A DNA stretch of 64,000 nucleotides, taken from NCBI GenBank assembly GCA_958350755.1, contig CATWID010000007.1, forward strand, positions 3,539 to 67,538. Direction: 5' to 3'. Source of the DNA: an uncultured Collinsella sp. Its GTDB lineage: Bacteria > Actinomycetota > Coriobacteriia > Coriobacteriales > Coriobacteriaceae. Under the pieces are notes generated by a model. It saw only the letters and a list, made by a program, of their open reading frames with translations, was not told the DNA's origin and searched no databases. The first letter of the stretch is position 1, and every line of letters begins with the position of its first letter. A program made the translations under genes and the position numbers. Positions 32,398-41,096 of the stretch are shown piece after piece.

Positions 32398-33837
32398 GTG
32401 CTTAATAGATTCCGCATGCTTGTCGCCTGTGCTTTGACCTTCGCGCTTTGCTGGGTGCCGGGATTTGCGTTTGCTGGGGACGCTGAGGACGGGGCTCAGA
32501 TTGCTGCGACCGCTCATGGGCTTTCCTATGGGATTGAGGGTTTTGAGCGGTTGGCCAAGGGGACCGCTCGTGCCATGGAGGGCCAGCCTGAGGGCTACCG
32601 GTTTCCCGTTGACGAGGACGTGGACCTTGTGGTGGCGCCCGCTGCCGATCGCGTTGTGGTATGGATATCGCCTAAGGCGGTCGAGAAGTATGGATTGAAT
32701 CCGCAGGACAACGAGTGCGTATCGGGTCTCAAAGCCCTCGTCTGTGAGCTCGACAGCGCAAACTGCATGGGAGGTGCCCAGCTGGGGGACGTGGATCTTC
32801 CTTGGTATGTCACGGCGAAAACAACGTTTGATGCCGGTGGGTATACCTATGGCTTTGACGAGCGCGGTGCGGATGGGGACCGCTATGTGGTGATTGCATC
32901 AGCCTCGGGTGATGCCAAGGGCGGCGCGCGTTGGCTTGATAGCGCTCAAATGGTAGAGGCATCGTCTGTCGCGTTGCGGGATGAGCAGGGGCCCTTGACC
33001 TCTCTGGCCTCCTTTTTGGGCGACATCGACTATCGCCCGTTTTGGGTGTCCATAAAAACGAGCGGCCTTGCCCTGCTGATCTCCTTTGCGCTGGGCCTGT
33101 TCGCCGCGTGGAAGACTATGGGTACCTCGAGTCGCATCAAGGGCCTGCTCGATTCGGTCTTTACGATTCCCATGGTGTTGCCGCCCACGGTCTGCGGCTT
33201 TCTGCTCCTCATGCTGTTTGGTCGCTCGACCGGGGTGGGCCAGTGGCTCATCGCGCACGGCGTCTCGATCGTCTTTACGTGGCCCGCGGCGGTGATATCT
33301 GCCGTGGTGGTGTCGTTTCCCCTGGTCTACCGTACGGCGCTCGGAGCCTTCGAGAGCCTCGACACGCAGATGCTCGACGCCGCGCGAACCTTGGGATGGT
33401 CCGAACGTCGCATCTTTGCCAAGCTCATGATGCCGCTCGGCTGGCCCTCGATTGCCGCCGGTACGGTGCTCGCCTTTGCCCGCGCGATGGGCGAGTTTGG
33501 CTGCACCCTGTTCTTTGCGGGCAACTACGCCGGTATAACGCAGACCATTCCCATCGCCATCTACTTTGAGTGGATGGGCGGCAACACGTCGGTGGCCCTC
33601 TTTTGGGTCGTCGTCGTGATCGTGTTTAGTTTCCTGGTCATCCTGTTCATCAACATGTACACGGCGCATTCGCAAAAGTATCGCGAGCGGGGCCTTTCCC
33701 GTGCGAAGCGCAAGCAGGCCAAGGAGCTCGTCGGGCAGGACGATTCGCTCGATGCTGTTGGTGGCGATGCTCTGCGTATCGATCGCGAGGCGTTGGCCGA
33801 GCTTATGCGCGATGACGCGGTGCCGCAGGGAGGTTGA
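32398..33837 (+). CDS. modB: Molybdate ABC transporter permease ModB with N-terminal extracytoplasmic domain
   Basis: A 479-residue protein with an unusual two-part build. Residues 1-25 are a signal-like hydrophobic segment and about 26-215 are a predicted extracytoplasmic domain of unknown type containing a few cysteines. About 220-440 are the ModB-type permease with SVFTIPMVLPPTVCGF and the EAA-like loop LDAARTLGWSERRIFAKLMMPL. A charged cytoplasmic tail follows. Ordinary ModB proteins are about 220-270 residues. The start chosen is a GTG (32398) behind GGAG. It lies between modA and modC. Confidence 0.88.
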   Translation: MLNRFRMLVACALTFALCWVPGFAFAGDAEDGAQIAATAHGLSYGIEGFERLAKGTARAMEGQPEGYRFPVDEDVDLVVAPAADRVVVWISPKAVEKYGLNPQDNECVSGLKALVCELDSANCMGGAQLGDVDLPWYVTAKTTFDAGGYTYGFDERGADGDRYVVIASASGDAKGGARWLDSAQMVEASSVALRDEQGPLTSLASFLGDIDYRPFWVSIKTSGLALLISFALGLFAAWKTMGTSSRIKGLLDSVFTIPMVLPPTVCGFLLLMLFGRSTGVGQWLIAHGVSIVFTWPAAVISAVVVSFPLVYRTALGAFESLDTQMLDAARTLGWSERRIFAKLMMPLGWPSIAAGTVLAFARAMGEFGCTLFFAGNYAGITQTIPIAIYFEWMGGNTSVALFWVVVVIVFSFLVILFINMYTAHSQKYRERGLSRAKRKQAKELVGQDDSLDAVGGDALRIDREALAELMRDDAVPQGG

Positions 33838-33843
33838 TAAGCT

Positions 33844-34914
33844 ATGTCGCTCGTTCTGGATATCAAAAAACGCTACCCCGGGTTTATGCTCGATATGCAG
33901 CTTGAGGCCGGCGAGGAGCGCGTGGCGCTGCTGGGCGCCTCGGGTTGTGGCAAGAGCTGCACCTTGCGTTGCATTGCCGGCGTGGAGACGCCCGACGAGG
34001 GCGAGATCGTCGTCAACGGCGTGACCTTCTTTGACTCGGCGGCGGGTATCAACCTGTCGCCCCAGGAGCGCAAGTGTGCCCTGCTGTTCCAAAACTATCA
34101 GCTGTTCCCTAATATGACGGTGGCCGATAACGTGTGCGCCGGCGTTGAGGGTGCAGGTGACGCCGCAGCGCGCAGACAACTTGCCGAGCGCTACCTGGGC
34201 ATCTTTGGACTGGCCGACTTTGCCGACCGTTATCCCGCGCGCCTCTCGGGCGGCCAGCAGCAGCGTGTGGCGCTTGCTCGCATGGTGGCGGCACACCCGG
34301 GCATTTTTATGTTCGACGAGCCCATGAGCGCGCTCGACGCGTATCTCAAGAGCGCGCTTGAGCAGAACATGCTCGACCTGTTCGACGTCTGTAACCGTAC
34401 CGTGCTCTACGTGAGCCACGATATTGACGAGGCATGCCGCCTGTGCGAGCGCATTTGCGTGATGCATAACGGGCATGTGGAGGAGATCGGCTCCGTCGAG
34501 GACGTGGTCCGCCGGCCGCAAACCTTGGCTGCGCTGCGTCTGACGGGCTGCAAGAATACGAGCCGCGCGCGTAAGATTGGGCTTCAGGAAGTTGAAGCCC
34601 TGGACTGGGGCATGACCTTCAACGTGGGCCGTGAGGTTCCCGATAATGTGGCGTACCTGGGTATTCGTGCGAGCTACTTCCATGTGGACAGCCGCGCTGA
34701 GCGCGGTCGTAACAGCTACGATCTGCATGTGGCCCGCGTGAGCGATTCGCGTTTTGAGCGCCTGGTGCTGCTGGACGCGCCGCGTGCCGATGCGCCGACG
34801 CGCCTGCAGTGGAAGGTCAACAAAGTGGGCATGCCTGTCGACGAGCTGCCGCAAGCAGGCGAGACGCTGCGCATGCATTTTGATGCCAGCAGGATCCATT
34901 TGGTTTGTCGATAG
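33844..34914 (+). CDS. modC: Molybdate ABC transporter ATP-binding protein ModC
   Basis: A 356-residue ATPase that drives molybdate uptake. It has Walker A GASGCGKSC near residue 35, the Q-loop LLFQNYQLFPNMTV, signature LSGGQQQRVALARM, Walker B IFMFDEPMSALDA and the switch histidine in LYVSHDIDEA. The C-terminal part (about 230-356) is the regulatory region, MOP-like in position. The start lies 6 bp after the modB stop behind GGGAGG, indicating translational coupling. A terminator follows. Confidence 0.93.
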   Translation: MSLVLDIKKRYPGFMLDMQLEAGEERVALLGASGCGKSCTLRCIAGVETPDEGEIVVNGVTFFDSAAGINLSPQERKCALLFQNYQLFPNMTVADNVCAGVEGAGDAAARRQLAERYLGIFGLADFADRYPARLSGGQQQRVALARMVAAHPGIFMFDEPMSALDAYLKSALEQNMLDLFDVCNRTVLYVSHDIDEACRLCERICVMHNGHVEEIGSVEDVVRRPQTLAALRLTGCKNTSRARKIGLQEVEALDWGMTFNVGREVPDNVAYLGIRASYFHVDSRAERGRNSYDLHVARVSDSRFERLVLLDAPRADAPTRLQWKVNKVGMPVDELPQAGETLRMHFDASRIHLVCR

Positions 34915-34925
34915 CGCCGGGTAAT

Positions 34926-34960
34926 GCCGTCGGGGATATAAGCCTCGGCGGCTTTGTTTT
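34926..34960 (+). terminator. Terminator after modC
   Basis: GCCGTCGGGG pairs with CCTCGGCGGC (10 pairs including G-T) around ATATAAG, followed by TTTGTTTTT. Confidence 0.82.
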
Positions 34961-34991
34961 TGCCGTTCGCCGAATGGGGAATGACAAACTC

Positions 34992-35007
34992 TTATCAATT
35001 AAGATAA
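34992..35007. promoter_or_regulatory. TTATC-N6-GATAA palindrome
   Basis: TTATCAATTAAGATAA lies in a markedly AT-rich stretch between modC and the dehydratase-like operon. Similar half-sites lie before modA, so it may be a shared operator. The regulator is unknown. Confidence 0.4.
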
Positions 35008-35116
35008 TTATTTATTAAACAACGGTACATGACGCTGTCGTACGAATGTCAACGGTGTTCGCATGGTCGATGACCGTTGATATAGTTGACCTCAACTTGT
35101 AAAGGAGGGTGCGCAC

Positions 35117-35185
35117 ATGCCGCAGACGACATATATTCGCCGCGTTGCCGCGCGCGCCCTGTATATGGCTCGGAGTCGCATATGA
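35117..35185 (+). CDS. Candidate 22-codon leader peptide before the dehydratase-like operon
   Basis: An ATG follows AAAGGAGGG at ideal spacing, one of the best ribosome binding sites in the window. The frame encodes 22 residues with five arginines (IRRVAARALYMARSRI at the end) and stops with TGA. The stop overlaps the ATG of a second frame in ATGA. That second frame (35182-35352) would run 56 codons and overlap the start of the next gene by 8 nt. A regulatory leader is likelier than a functional protein. Confidence 0.4.
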   Translation: MPQTTYIRRVAARALYMARSRI

Positions 35186-35344
35186 GCAGGTATGTTCACG
35201 GCTCCGGGAGAGACGACGCACAACTAAATAATCGACCGCAAAGCTGGTTCCCTAAAATTCCGGGTTTGAGCACGGTCGGGCAATCGCCGTCCGTCGTGCA
35301 TCGATACCGCTGTTATCCGTTTTTGGTTCGAGAGGGGAACCGTT

Positions 35345-36628
35345 ATGGCTGAAGAATTTGATTTCCATCCGATGTGGGAGAGCCTCGGCATGAATCTTGC
35401 CGACCACGACATGCTGCTGGGCGCCGTGGGCCAGATGTACGGCGATATGTTCCTGACGCAGAACAATCGCCCCAAGTCCACGTCCTACCTGGATTTTGTC
35501 GCCACCAACATCCACAGCGGCCGTATTAAGGAGATGCTCGACAAGAAGGAGGCCGGCGAGGCCACCAAGATCGTGGGCAGCTTCTGCGTCTACGTGCCCG
35601 AGGAGATTGTGCTCGCCTGCGACGGTATCCCCGTGGGTCTGTGCTCGGGTGCCGATTGGGCGACCGACAAGGTCGAGGAGCACTTGCCGCGCAACACTTG
35701 TCCGCTCATCAAGAGCTTTGCCGGCTTTAAGCTGGGCGAGGTCTGCCCCTACATTGAGTCGAGTGACTTGGTGGTAGGCGAGAACACCTGCGACGGCAAG
35801 AAGAAAGCCTACGAGTTCTTTGCCACGCAAAAGAACATGTACGTCATGGATATTCCCAACGTACACGACGAGTCGACGCTCGTGACCTGGAAGGCCGAGG
35901 TCAAGAAGCTCGCAGCCAAGATCGAGGAAGAGTGTGGCGTCAAGATTACGCCTGAGCGTCTGAAGGCCGCCATCCGCGCCGTCAATGAGAAGCGTCGCGC
36001 CCTGCAGCGCCTCGCTGCCACGCGCGCTGCCGACCCAGCGCCCATCAGCGGTCTCGACAGTCTGCTGACCGTTCAGGCCGCCTTTATGGACGACACGCCG
36101 CGTCTGACCGGGGCCATCAACGATATGGCGGCTGAGTGCGAGCAGCGTGTCGAGGCCGGCGAGGGCGTGGCGCCCAAGGGGACCAAGCGCATCCTGTACA
36201 CCGGCACGCCCATGGCCGTGCCCAACTGGAAGCTGTTCAACCTCATCGAGAAGGCCGGCGGCGTTGTGGTAGGCGAGGAGTCCTGCACGGGTTCGCGCTA
36301 TTACAAGGACCTGGTCGACGAGTCCGGTGAGACGGTTGACAAGATGCTCGATGCCATCGCCGAGCGCTACTTTAAGATCAACTGCGCCGTCTTTACGCCC
36401 AACGACCAGCGTATGAAGGACATTGTCCAGATGGCCAAGGACCTGCACGCCGACGGCATCGTCGACGTGGCCCTGCAGTTCTGCACGCTCTACGAGATGG
36501 AGTCGTTTGCCGTGGAGAAGGCCGCCGAGGAGGCAGGCATTCCATATATGCACATCACGACCGACTACGCCGGCGAGGACGCAGGCCAACTGCAAACCAG
36601 GATTGAGGCTTTCTTGGAAACCATTTAG
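35345..36628 (+). CDS. 2-hydroxyacyl-CoA dehydratase family protein (double-cubane cluster type), first paralogue
   Basis: A 427-residue protein of the HgdB/FldC/YjiM family. Characterised relatives either remove water from 2-hydroxyacyl-CoA or, as double-cubane cluster proteins, reduce small molecules with ATP-activated electrons. Six cysteines fall in the N-terminal domain at about 81, 92, 100, 119, 134 and 149 (the last in [15 protein letters not shown]), with further ones in GEESCTG and ALQFCTL. No CoA substrate genes are nearby, which favours the second type. GAGGGGA precedes the ATG. A related protein and their activator follow. Confidence 0.85.
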   Translation: MAEEFDFHPMWESLGMNLADHDMLLGAVGQMYGDMFLTQNNRPKSTSYLDFVATNIHSGRIKEMLDKKEAGEATKIVGSFCVYVPEEIVLACDGIPVGLCSGADWATDKVEEHLPRNTCPLIKSFAGFKLGEVCPYIESSDLVVGENTCDGKKKAYEFFATQKNMYVMDIPNVHDESTLVTWKAEVKKLAAKIEEECGVKITPERLKAAIRAVNEKRRALQRLAATRAADPAPISGLDSLLTVQAAFMDDTPRLTGAINDMAAECEQRVEAGEGVAPKGTKRILYTGTPMAVPNWKLFNLIEKAGGVVVGEESCTGSRYYKDLVDESGETVDKMLDAIAERYFKINCAVFTPNDQRMKDIVQMAKDLHADGIVDVALQFCTLYEMESFAVEKAAEEAGIPYMHITTDYAGEDAGQLQTRIEAFLETI

Positions 36629-36643
36629 GACTATTCGTCCCGG

Positions 36644-36745
36644 CGGCTTCCCCAGGCACCCGATCTTGCTGTTCAAACCGTCGCTTGCGTACCAAAGTAC
36701 GCGACGCTCCTCTTTCACGGCAACCTCGGGCACCTGGGAAAGCCG
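36644..36745. repeat. Nested palindrome between the two dehydratase-like genes
   Basis: Outer arms CGGCTTCCCCAGGCACCCGA and TCGGGCACCTGGGAAAGCCG are imperfect complements. Inside, GTCGCTTGCGTAC pairs with GTACGCGAC around CAAA (36680-36705). It sits 16 bp after one gene and about 40 bp before the next. Confidence 0.7.
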
Positions 36746-36782
36746 TTTCCTTGGTTGGTTAAAAGGTTTGTTAAGGAGTTAT

Positions 36783-37946
36783 ATGTCGGAAAATATTGAG
36801 CAGCCGTTGCCGCGCACGTTTGAGGAGTTCAACGAGCAACGCAAGGCGGCGTTTATTCGCGTCAAAGATTATAAGCAGGCGGGTAATCGCCTGGTTGGCT
36901 TTTTGTGCAGCTATACGCCGCTCGAGATTATCGATGCCGCGGGGGCTGCGAGCGTGGCTCTGTGCGGTACGTCCGATGAGGTGATTCCCGAGGCCGAGAA
37001 GGTGCTGCCGGCAAACCTGTGCCCGCTCATCAAGTCGACCTACGGTTTTGCCTACTCGCAAAAGTGCCCGTTTACGTACTTTAGCGACATGATCATCGGC
37101 GAGACCACCTGCGACGGCAAGAAGAAGATGTACGAGCTACTCAACGAGCTCAAGCGCACGCACATCCTGCATCTTCCGCAGGGTCGCGATCGTGCCTACG
37201 AGCGTGAAGGCTGGTACGAGGAGTGCCGCCTGCTCAAGGAGGAGCTCGAGGGCTTCTACGGCATCACGATTACCGACGATGACCTGCGCGCTGCCGTCCG
37301 TCGTCGCAACCGCTTGCGTGCGGCCCAGCTCGAGATGTTTGCACTGCAGGCTAACCAGCCGGCTGTCATGAGCGGCGTCGACCTGATGAGCACCATGTTT
37401 GCCGGTACGTTCAGCTTTGATATCGAGGCCTATACGCAGCAGCTGGAGCAAAAGGTTGCCAAGCTGCGCGAGGCCTACGACGCGGGCGAGCGCCCGGTTG
37501 CGGCGGATGCCAAGCGCATTCTGATCACTGGCTGCCCGGTGGGCGGCGTGATCAACAAGATCGGCCGTACTATCGAGTCCAACGGCGGTGTGGTCGTGTG
37601 CATGGACGACTGCTCGGGCGAGCGCACGGCGGCCATGATGATCGACCCGGAGGCTCCCGATATCCTGCGCGCCATCGCCGACCGCTACCTGGACATCAAC
37701 TGCTCGGTCATGACGCCCAACGACGGTCGTATGGAAAACACGCTGGCCATGTGCGAGAAGTATCATGTCGATGGCGTGGTAGAGAGCGTGCTACAGGCCT
37801 GCCACACCTTTAACGTGGAGAGTGCGCGCATGCAGGAGGCTGTCGAGGGTGCGGGTATTCCGTATATGAAGATCGAGACCGACTACAGCAACGGTGACAT
37901 GGGCCAGATCGAGACGCGCATCGCTGCCTTTATCGAGACCCTGTAG
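36783..37946 (+). CDS. 2-hydroxyacyl-CoA dehydratase family protein (double-cubane cluster type), second paralogue
   Basis: A 387-residue paralogue of the preceding protein, clearly similar along its length but shorter at the N-terminus. Cysteines are at about 42, 61, 80, 95 and 110, the last in [15 protein letters not shown], with others in [19 protein letters not shown] and LQACHTF. Both paralogues keep their cysteines, so both probably carry an iron-sulfur cluster, perhaps as a heterodimer. AAGGAG precedes the ATG. The activator gene follows after a small hairpin. Confidence 0.85.
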   Translation: MSENIEQPLPRTFEEFNEQRKAAFIRVKDYKQAGNRLVGFLCSYTPLEIIDAAGAASVALCGTSDEVIPEAEKVLPANLCPLIKSTYGFAYSQKCPFTYFSDMIIGETTCDGKKKMYELLNELKRTHILHLPQGRDRAYEREGWYEECRLLKEELEGFYGITITDDDLRAAVRRRNRLRAAQLEMFALQANQPAVMSGVDLMSTMFAGTFSFDIEAYTQQLEQKVAKLREAYDAGERPVAADAKRILITGCPVGGVINKIGRTIESNGGVVVCMDDCSGERTAAMMIDPEAPDILRAIADRYLDINCSVMTPNDGRMENTLAMCEKYHVDGVVESVLQACHTFNVESARMQEAVEGAGIPYMKIETDYSNGDMGQIETRIAAFIETL

Positions 37947-37952
37947 GACAAA

Positions 37953-37981
37953 TGCGGCAAAGGGATAGCTGCTTTGCCGCA
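37953..37981 (+). terminator. Hairpin between the second dehydratase-like gene and the activator
   Basis: TGCGGCAAAG pairs perfectly with CTTTGCCGCA around a 9-nt loop. There is no T-tract and the activator follows 15 nt later, so it may be an mRNA stability or processing element rather than a terminator. Confidence 0.5.
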
Positions 37982-37996
37982 TAGAAGGAGGATGCC

Positions 37997-38761
37997 GTGG
38001 TTGGCATTGGTATCGACATAGGCTCGACGGCCGCGAAGGCTGCGGTGGTGGAGACGGACAACGCCATTGCGTGGACCTGCGTCATGCCGACGGGGTATTC
38101 GTCGGTCGATGCGGCCGAGCGCCTACGCGGTGAGCTCGCCGCAGCCGGCTATGACGTGACGGGCGACGATGTTCGCGTGATCGCGACTGGCTACGGCCGT
38201 GTCGCGGTGCCCTATGCCAACAAGGTGGTGACCGAGATCACCTGCCATGGTGCCGGCGCGGTCCGCCTGTTTGGCGAGCAGGGCACGGTGATCGACGTGG
38301 GCGGCCAGGATACCAAGGTCATCCAACTCAAGGGCGGCCGCGTGGCCAAGTTCGCCATGAACGACAAGTGTGCCGCCGGCACGGGGCGCTTTCTGGAGAT
38401 CATGGCCGACCGCCTAGGCATTTCCCAGCAGCAGATGGCCGACCTGGCGCGTTCCGGCGAGCCCACCAAGATCAGCAGCATGTGCACGGTGTTTGCCGAA
38501 AGCGAGGTCATCAGCCTGATCGGTCGCGGTGAGCCGCGCGAGAACATTGCGCGTGGCGTGATCGACAGCGTGGTCTCGCGCGTGGCGACCATGGCCGGGC
38601 AGGCCGCGGGCGCCCCGTACTACCTGACCGGTGGCCTGTGCGAGAACGCCTTCGTGGTGGAGCGGTTGGGCGAGCTACTGGGGTCGCCGGTGACCACCTC
38701 GCCCCAGGCTCGCTTTGCCGGAGCGATCGGCGCGGCTGTCCGCGCCGCCGCCTTGGCCTAG
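37997..38761 (+). CDS. ATP-dependent activator of 2-hydroxyacyl-CoA dehydratase / double-cubane protein (HgdC/BadF-BadG family)
   Basis: A 254-residue ASKHA-fold ATPase. GIGIDIGSTAAKAAVV is phosphate loop 1, VIDVGGQDTKVIQ is loop 2, and CAAGTGRFLE and YYLTGGLCEN follow. C125 in NDKCAAGTG and C163 in SMCTVFAESE are the two cysteines by which the homodimer holds a bridging [4Fe-4S] cluster. ATP hydrolysis drives a low-potential electron into the partner protein. The start is a GTG behind GGAGGA. The gene is next to the two putative partners. Confidence 0.92.
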   Translation: MVGIGIDIGSTAAKAAVVETDNAIAWTCVMPTGYSSVDAAERLRGELAAAGYDVTGDDVRVIATGYGRVAVPYANKVVTEITCHGAGAVRLFGEQGTVIDVGGQDTKVIQLKGGRVAKFAMNDKCAAGTGRFLEIMADRLGISQQQMADLARSGEPTKISSMCTVFAESEVISLIGRGEPRENIARGVIDSVVSRVATMAGQAAGAPYYLTGGLCENAFVVERLGELLGSPVTTSPQARFAGAIGAAVRAAALA

Positions 38762-38775
38762 GGGTGTACCGCGAC

Positions 38776-39993
38776 ATGCGCATCCTCAATATCTCGGCAC
38801 AAAAACCAGATAGCACTGGCAGCGGCACCTACCTTGCCGCGCTCGTACGCGAGCAGATCGAGACGGGGCATCGCGCCGCCGTGCTTTGCGGCGCGGCACC
38901 GGGTGATACCCAAGGCAAGCTGGACCGGCGTGCTGCCGTGTTTGCCGTACCGTTCGAGTCGCCCGAGCTGCCGTTTCCCATCTGCGGTATGTCCGATGTC
39001 ATGCCCTATCCCTCCACACGCTACCGTGACCTGACGCCTTCGATGCTCAAGGCATTTGAGCGGTCATTTGCTGCTGCAATCGATCGGGCGGTGGCTGAGT
39101 TTCGGCCCGATCTGGTGCTCTGCCATCACCTGTATCTGGTGACCGCATTGGCGCGCGAGCGCGTCCGGGGCGTGCCGGTTGTTGCCGTATGCCATTCGAC
39201 CGACCTGCGCCAGCTGCGTTCGCATGCGCTCGAGCGCGATCGCATCGTAAGCGCGGTTCGTCGGCTCGATGCCGTCTTTGCGCTCCATGCTGAGCAGGCT
39301 GAGCAGATTGGCCTGGTGTGCGGCGTCGATGCCGATCGCATCCACGTGATTGGGACGGGCTACGACCATCGCGTCTTCTGCCGTGATGCAAGCGTGGCGA
39401 GGCAGCCGGGATCGCTTGTGTACGTGGGTAAGATTTGCTTTAAAAAGGGCGTCGAGTCGCTGGTTCGAGCTGTGTCATTGCCGATTGACGATGACGTCCG
39501 CCCATCTGGCTTGGTACTTGTGGGCGGCCGCGGGGACGATGCCGAGTACGCGCGTATTGAGCGCTTGACCGCGGCCTCGGATGTGCCGGTGACGCTGGCG
39601 GGGCGCCTGGATAGCGATGGGCTCGTGCGTGCCTACCGCAGTTCCGACGTCTTTGTGCTGCCTTCGTTTTACGAGGGTCTGCCGCTCGTGACGATCGAGG
39701 CCCTCGCGTGCGGCTGCAAAGTTGTGGCGACCGATTTGCCCGGCGTTCGTCCCTGGATGGAGGCGATGCTTCCCGGTGCTCCCGTGACGTGGGTGGCGTC
39801 GCCGCGTATGACGGATGTCGACACGCCCGTGGCGGCCGACCTTCCGTTGTTTGAGCGCGCACTGGCAGATGCTATCGCGCAGGCGCTTGCGGCTCCGCCT
39901 TCGACGTTCGAGCCGTCGGCGGTCTCTTGGGAAGCGTGCCTGGCGCGTATACTTAAAGTCGTTGATTTGTTGGAAGGGGGTTCGTATGGCTAA
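38776..39993 (+). CDS. GT4-family glycosyltransferase overlapping selD
   Basis: A 405-residue GT-B fold enzyme. The N-terminal half has LNISAQKPDSTGSGTYLAAL, a typical acceptor-side GT4 opening, and VCHSTDLRQLRSHA. The C-terminal half has YVGKICFKKGVESLVRAV and VLPSFYEGLPLVTIEAL with the two glutamates of the nucleotide-sugar site. No membrane segments are seen. The ATG at 38776 lies 14 nt after the activator stop. Its own stop lies 8 nt inside selD, so the two are translationally coupled. Donor and acceptor are unknown. A selenium-related acceptor is suggested only by position. Confidence 0.83.
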   Translation: MRILNISAQKPDSTGSGTYLAALVREQIETGHRAAVLCGAAPGDTQGKLDRRAAVFAVPFESPELPFPICGMSDVMPYPSTRYRDLTPSMLKAFERSFAAAIDRAVAEFRPDLVLCHHLYLVTALARERVRGVPVVAVCHSTDLRQLRSHALERDRIVSAVRRLDAVFALHAEQAEQIGLVCGVDADRIHVIGTGYDHRVFCRDASVARQPGSLVYVGKICFKKGVESLVRAVSLPIDDDVRPSGLVLVGGRGDDAEYARIERLTAASDVPVTLAGRLDSDGLVRAYRSSDVFVLPSFYEGLPLVTIEALACGCKVVATDLPGVRPWMEAMLPGAPVTWVASPRMTDVDTPVAADLPLFERALADAIAQALAAPPSTFEPSAVSWEACLARILKVVDLLEGGSYG

Positions 39994-41035
39994 GGACACC
40001 ATGAGGCTCACGTCTATGACGGCCGCGAGCGGTTGAGCCGCTAAGTTGGCTCCCGGAGCCCTCGCCCAGGTCCTGGGCGACTTGCCAAATGTGCATAACG
40101 ACAACTTGCTCGTGGGGTTCGATACCTCCGACGATGCGAGCGTCTTCCGCGTAGGGGAGAACCTGGGGCTCGTGCAGTCCATCGACTTCTTCCCACCGAT
40201 GGTCGATGACCCGTTCCTGTTTGGCCAGATCGCTGCGGCCAACTCGCTGTCGGACATCTACGCCATGGGCGGGCGGCCGAGCCATGCCATGAACCTGCTT
40301 TGCATACCCAGTTGCCTGGGCGTTGAAGTTGCCGGTCAGATTCTGGCGGGCGGCGCCGATAAGTGCGTCGAGGCGGGTTGCTCCATCGCGGGCGGCCACA
40401 CCATCAACGACGACGAGCCCAAGTACGGTCTGTCCGTGAGCGGTTTTGTGCCACTCGACCACATGCTCGCCAACAGCGGCGCACGCGTGGGCGATGTTCT
40501 GCTGCTGACCAAGGCGATCGGCTCGGGCATCATCACCACGGCCATTAAGGGCGAGCTCATCGAGCAGGACGAGGCCGCAGCCATGTTTGACTCGATGCGT
40601 ACCCTCAACGAGGCCCCGATTCGCCTGGCCGAGGGACTCGAGCTTCACGGCTGCACCGACATCACGGGCTTTGGCCTGATCGGGCATGCGTGCGAGATGG
40701 CCGAGGGCTCGGGCGTGCAGATTGAACTTGCGTCGGGGGCGGTGCCGCTCTTTGACCAGGTGCTCGATATGGCGCGTCTGGGCATTATTCCTGCCGGTGC
40801 CTACCGCAACCAGGACTTCTTTGGCCCGCTCGTGGCTGCCGACGAGGACCTGGAGCCGGGCATGTTGGATGCACTGTACGATCCGCAGACCTCGGGTGGT
40901 TTGCTCATCGCGGCGCCTGCTGCCGATGTGGATGAGCTTGCGCGCCGTCTACATGCCGAGGGACGTATCGCCGCCGTCGTCGGGCGCGTGTGCGAGGCGG
41001 AGCCGGGCGGTCCTGCCGTCCGCGTTGTTCGCTAG
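39986..41035 (+). CDS. selD: Selenide, water dikinase SelD containing selenocysteine (TGA at codon 17)
   Basis: SelD makes selenophosphate from selenide and ATP. The ATG at 39986 follows GGAAGGGGG, and an in-frame TGA at 40034-40036 is codon 17. Reading it as selenocysteine gives AASG-U-AAKLAPGALAQVL, which aligns with the C17/K20 active site of E. coli SelD: Sec at 17 and Lys at 20. The usual second cysteine (19) is alanine. The rest is canonical, with GGRPSHAMNLL, GADKCVEAGCSIAGGHT and GLSVSGFVPL. Full length is 349 residues. Without recoding, only the part after codon 20 would be annotated. SelA, SelB and tRNA-Sec are all in the window. Confidence 0.93.
40037..40082 (+). promoter_or_regulatory. 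Candidate bacterial SECIS region of selD
   Basis: Two hairpins lie 3' of the TGA inside the coding sequence. GGCTC-CCG-GAGCC (40048-40060) has its loop about 17-19 nt after the TGA. CGCCCAG-GTC-CTGGGCG (40063-40079) has its loop starting with G about 34 nt after it. Both fall within the range reported for bacterial SECIS loops bound by SelB. Which one functions cannot be told from sequence. Confidence 0.55.
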
Positions 41036-41096
41036 CCCGCACGTTTATGTAACTGTTTGCCGTTCTCTAGAACGGCTCTTTCGAAAGGAATTTGCT

